From an uncultured Sphingobacteriaceae bacterium (GTDB taxonomy: Bacteria > Bacteroidota > Bacteroidia > Sphingobacteriales > Sphingobacteriaceae), in assembly GCA_946480915.1 (NCBI GenBank), contig CAMLLO010000047.1, positions 1 to 34,595 on the forward strand: DNA of 34,595 bases, in the 5' to 3' direction. Below are positions 32,501 to 34,595 of the stretch, piece by piece. The notes beneath the pieces were generated by a model that worked only from the letters and a program-made list of their open reading frames with translations, searched no databases and was not told where the DNA came from. The translations under genes were made by a program, and so were the position numbers. The stretch's first letter is position 1; each line of letters opens with the position of its first letter.

Positions 32501-34595
32501 ACTATTTCCCTCTGATATCAAAACAGGTTTGCTGATTGTTAAAGATGCATTATCGTTATCTTCAATAGTAAGACTCAGCGGTGAATTAGCTACCGTAATT
32601 GTATTGTAGCTATTATTTGTTACAAGTCCGGTTTTTAGAATTACTGTTTCTGAGGGCTCAAGACCAGAATCATCTACCAGATCAATTATAAGGTTGGCAT
32701 AGTTCTCTCCGGCTTTGATAATCACCGAACCTGCCTGGGAGTTTGTATAATCAATTCCCGCACCTTTTGCTGATCCATTTAAGGTGTAATTTATAGTCGT
32801 TGGCGTGTCAAAAGTGACTCCTGCTGGTAAAGTAAAAGTAAAGATTCCGTCTGCTGCGCCTTCTGTTCCGTCAGACTTACTAATGGTAATTTGTTTATTC
32901 GCATTGCTATCATCATCATCAATAATAGTTCCGGTTGCTGAAGGAGTAGTAAAAGTTAAACATCCCCCGAAATTATCAGAAAGATTGTTTAACCAAACCT
33001 GGAAACTTTCATCTCCTTCGATTTTCCTATCGCCGATTATAGATATTTCAAAAGACTTAACCTCGCCGGCTTTACCTTCAAAAGCTAAAGTTCCGTTTGT
33101 TACCGGAATATAATCATTATCTGAGGCCATCGCGGTTCCATCAGATGTAGTATAGTTTAAGGTAAAACCGCCGCCTGTTTCATTGCTTAATTTCACATCA
33201 AATACTGCTTTGATTGATCCATTGTGGCCCTCAATTTTTGTTATCGGGCTTGAAATGGTTAAAGTGGCCCGATCATTATCAGTTATGGTAAGCGTTTGAG
33301 GCCCGTTGTCTACAGATAAACCCGTATATCTATCATTGCTAACTCCTGCGTTAACTAAAACAGTTTCTATTCCTTCTAAGAATGGATCATCACTTATAGC
33401 AAGAGGTAGACTTACGCTGTTCTGGCCAGCAGTTATATATAATATTCCGGTTGAAGAAATATTGTAGTCAATACCATTGTCCCTGGCTGTTCCGCCAAGT
33501 GTGTACGATATAGTTGTAATACCATCCGTACTAACCCCATCAGGAAAGCTGAATTTCATGCTGCCATTGGCGCCACCTTCGGCACCATTTACAGTGGTAA
33601 TAGTTATTTTTTTATTGTTTAGGGTGTTATCATCGTCAATGATAGTTCCAAGTACAGAAGATGTGTTAAGTACTAAACCACCATTATAATTGGTTGAAGG
33701 ATTGCTTAGCGTTAAAGTAAAGCTCTCATCAGCTTCGATTTTCTGGTCTCCGGTGATGGATACACTAATTGTTTTGCTCTCACCTATCGCTCCGATGAAG
33801 CTTAGGCTTCCACTTGTTGCAGTATAGTCATTAGCGGATGCACTTGCAGTACCGTCTGATGTTGAATAGTTTATATTGAACGGACCTGTTGCTTTATTCA
33901 GGCTCACTGTAAAGTTTAAGGTGCCGGTTCCACTGTTGCCTTCAAGTACTGAAGAGCCTGTGATGCTTAAGGTTGCATTATCATTATCTGCAATCTCTAA
34001 GGTTTGCGGTGAGCCTGCCACGGTTACCGGATAGGGACTCCTTAGTGCTCCGGCAGTCAATACCACTGTCTCTGTTCCTTCGGTGATCTGATCATCATTC
34101 ACTGCCAGTCTCAGCGTAACGCTGGTAGAGTCTGCAGGGATCGTGATCGTACCGATTGCAGGACTGGCGGTATAATCATAATCCGTTCCGCTGCTCTGTG
34201 CTGTACCGCCTACTCCATACGAAATGGTTGTCGGTGTATCCGAAGATTTACCATCCTTAAACCTGAAGGTAAAGGTGCCAGCTACAGGACCTGTTTCTGA
34301 TCCATTGGCAGGAATGATTTCTATCACACCTGAATCATCGTTTTCTATTGTAGTTACCAAGCGAGTATTCTGCACAATAGGCTTATTGGTAAATGCGCTG
34401 ACCAGGTTGCTCAGGCTCACGCTAAAGTTCTCATCTGCCTCTATCTTCTGATCGCTGTTGATCTGAACGGTAAAGGTCTGGGTTTCGTTTGCTGTACCTG
34501 CAAATGTTAATCTGCCACTGCTGCTTTCATAATCGTTATTGGCGATTGTTGCTGTGCCGTTTGCTGTGGCATAATCTACTGTGAAACTGCCGGCT
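29531..34595 (-). CDS. Giant Calx-beta repeat adhesin-like protein with type IX (gliding-motility type) C-terminal domain, N-terminus beyond window
   Basis: The frame stays open from the stop at 29531 to the right edge, giving 1687 C-terminal residues. The ATG at 34420 lies inside a repeat and is not a real start. Visible modules in order: a partial Calx-beta domain; five pairs of alternating Calx-beta types, A (DGxEGxxGxFxFxxPxGV ... ETVxLxAG) and B (EGNSGxxxAxFxVxL ... GDxKIExDExF ... IIDDDN), with a DNA period of about 0.71 kb; two VCBS/cadherin-like repeats (about 30190-30770); one divergent Calx-beta (about 29880-30190); and a CHU_C-type C-terminal domain with SPNGDGLGNENFVI and NRWGNEVF. 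Calx-beta domains bind calcium, and acidic DDDN/DND motifs recur. It is likely a very large surface protein for adhesion or motility, exported by the type IX system with the PorP/SprF protein 4 nt downstream. Confidence 0.93.
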   Translation of the reverse strand, partial: AGSFTVDYATANGTATIANNDYESSSGRLTFAGTANETQTFTVQINSDQKIEADENFSVSLSNLVSAFTNKPIVQNTRLVTTIENDDSGVIEIIPANGSETGPVAGTFTFRFKDGKSSDTPTTISYGVGGTAQSSGTDYDYTASPAIGTITIPADSTSVTLRLAVNDDQITEGTETVVLTAGALRSPYPVTVAGSPQTLEIADNDNATLSITGSSVLEGNSGTGTLNFTVSLNKATGPFNINYSTSDGTASASANDYTATSGSLSFIGAIGESKTISVSITGDQKIEADESFTLTLSNPSTNYNGGLVLNTSSVLGTIIDDDNTLNNKKITITTVNGAEGGANGSMKFSFPDGVSTDGITTISYTLGGTARDNGIDYNISSTGILYITAGQNSVSLPLAISDDPFLEGIETVLVNAGVSNDRYTGLSVDNGPQTLTITDNDRATLTISSPITKIEGHNGSIKAVFDVKLSNETGGGFTLNYTTSDGTAMASDNDYIPVTNGTLAFEGKAGEVKSFEISIIGDRKIEGDESFQVWLNNLSDNFGGCLTFTTPSATGTIIDDDDSNANKQITISKSDGTEGAADGIFTFTLPAGVTFDTPTTINYTLNGSAKGAGIDYTNSQAGSVIIKAGENYANLIIDLVDDSGLEPSETVILKTGLVTNNSYNTITVANSPLSLTIEDNDNASLTISKPVLISEGNSGITNAVFTVTLNNGTGDPFTIDYTTVDGTATVLDNDYIASTGTLTFTGKAGDFVNISVPVKGDLKIEEDEDFTVELSNLSNDFDGRLIINESASGLIKDDDNTLANKKITISKVDGAEGSRDASFKFSFPSGITADEFTTIPYVLTGTAICGGEDYSAPSTGSVVIPAGENSVILALSVVDDGVVENTETVILTAGVPVNDCYAGIAVINSPITLNITDNDKGELKLSKLSVVSEGNSGPTLASFSVTLTAATGSNFSVGYTTLDGTAKVNDNDYVAKTANINFKGTQGEVQTITILVNGDSKIESDEEFNLILRNLSNSFGGKLTFSGMPSTGRILNDDNGTITISKTDGKEGAAGGYFTFSLPSGVYCDKPIVIPYDLSGTALGNKVDYLLNQSGSITLPAGQNNVTLNLVINDDDVIEPSETVNLRTGIVLSSMPNAILVENSPVELLIEDNDAASIILTNPVIVKEGNSGYVTAVFNATLPLSTSTGFSFDYATSDGTATISDNDYLPLTGRLTFAGAAGEVQKISVLIKGDLKMEADEKYIISLTNLSNNFDSRLSLNYSEVTGVIHDDDVLPMAMADMIITPEDTPVTFSLIANDGDSDGIDPTSITIKTPPLKGAVKVNRDGTVTYTPELNDNGTHSFTYTVKDITGLESNEASVTVTVTPANDAPVAEDDIFYVLREGTLRENVSPNDSDIDGDMLRFKVTVPPTKGTLVSFNENDGSFIYTPNSTTLSGYDGFTYQVIDVAGLTDDAVVTIGVQPKAIVKLTPTLVTIKEGEAITVTAKLSEPVLQDVTVVLEYKGDAEANKDYKLSGNSASFIIKAGDTTSTQQLTFSSTKDYVKEGDEVAEINIASVSSLYVEIESGSEITITEVTPETKPVGPDANGDISPDPYMSPNGDGLGNENFVIYNIDKYSDNEVVIFNRWGNEVFRIKGYNNKDKAFSGSANAGLFANKESTLPEGVYYFMIYTKVDNVMRLNKGYVIIKR

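Noticed and set aside
34224..34420. ATG at 34420 as start of the Calx-beta gene
   Set aside because: The frame remains open to the window edge with another Calx-beta module (SFTVDYATANGTA), so the gene is truncated by the window.
29531..34595. Regular DNA repeats that could suggest CRISPR or a mobile element
   Set aside because: The period is about 0.71 kb, wholly within one open frame, and matches Calx-beta domain duplication; no cas genes or short direct repeats are seen.

Overview
The window looks like a chromosome segment of a Bacteroidota bacterium, most likely Sphingobacteriaceae (Pedobacter/Mucilaginibacter type). The grounds are a SusC/SusD pair, an ECF sigma/FecR pair, a Nudix-type arabinose regulator, a PorP/SprF protein next to a type IX secretion substrate, promoters resembling TTG-N19-21-TAnnTTTG, weak Shine-Dalgarno sites and AT-rich spacers. 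The genus is inferred, not proven.

Positions 1-17224, minus strand: an arabinan/arabinoside polysaccharide utilization locus. In transcription order it holds a GH51 arabinofuranosidase (its own unit, with terminator); an ECF sigma factor, a FecR anti-sigma, SusC, SusD and a GH43 lipoprotein (ending at a hairpin near 7123-7155); then a GH51 with an extra N-terminal module, a GH43 arabinanase, a probable small membrane protein, a GH127 beta-L-arabinofuranosidase, and a secreted aldose 1-epimerase cut by the left edge.

Positions 17432-22296, plus strand: a Nudix-family regulator (AraR type, degenerate Nudix box), then ribulokinase, ribulose-5-phosphate 4-epimerase and arabinose isomerase (araB-araD-araA), closed by a strong terminator. 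The enzymes of the minus-strand locus release L-arabinose outside the cytoplasm; AraA, AraB and AraD convert it to D-xylulose 5-phosphate. No inner-membrane arabinose transporter is visible. Five 19-bp sites of the form TGT-N7-ACA precede galM, the GH51/GH43/GH127 unit, the sigma factor, the second GH51 and araB. Three of them overlap the -33 TTG of a recognisable promoter. The simplest reading is one AraR regulon that also controls the sigma/anti-sigma pair.

Positions 22408-29526: a HAD hydrolase with an atypical DLN motif, an S1 sulfatase, a 36-codon ORF, the operon surE - 3-TM protein - lpxB, a beta-propeller-like lipoprotein of unknown function, a CsbD-like protein and a PorP/SprF protein. 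Positions 29531-34595 carry the C-terminal 1687 residues of a giant Calx-beta repeat protein with a gliding-motility type C-terminal domain, open at the right edge.

The least expected structure is a diverged leader element, a long hairpin plus a fixed 25-nt spacer before the start codon. It occurs twice, in front of the GH51 gene (6880) and in front of surE (26872), two functionally unrelated genes 20 kb apart.
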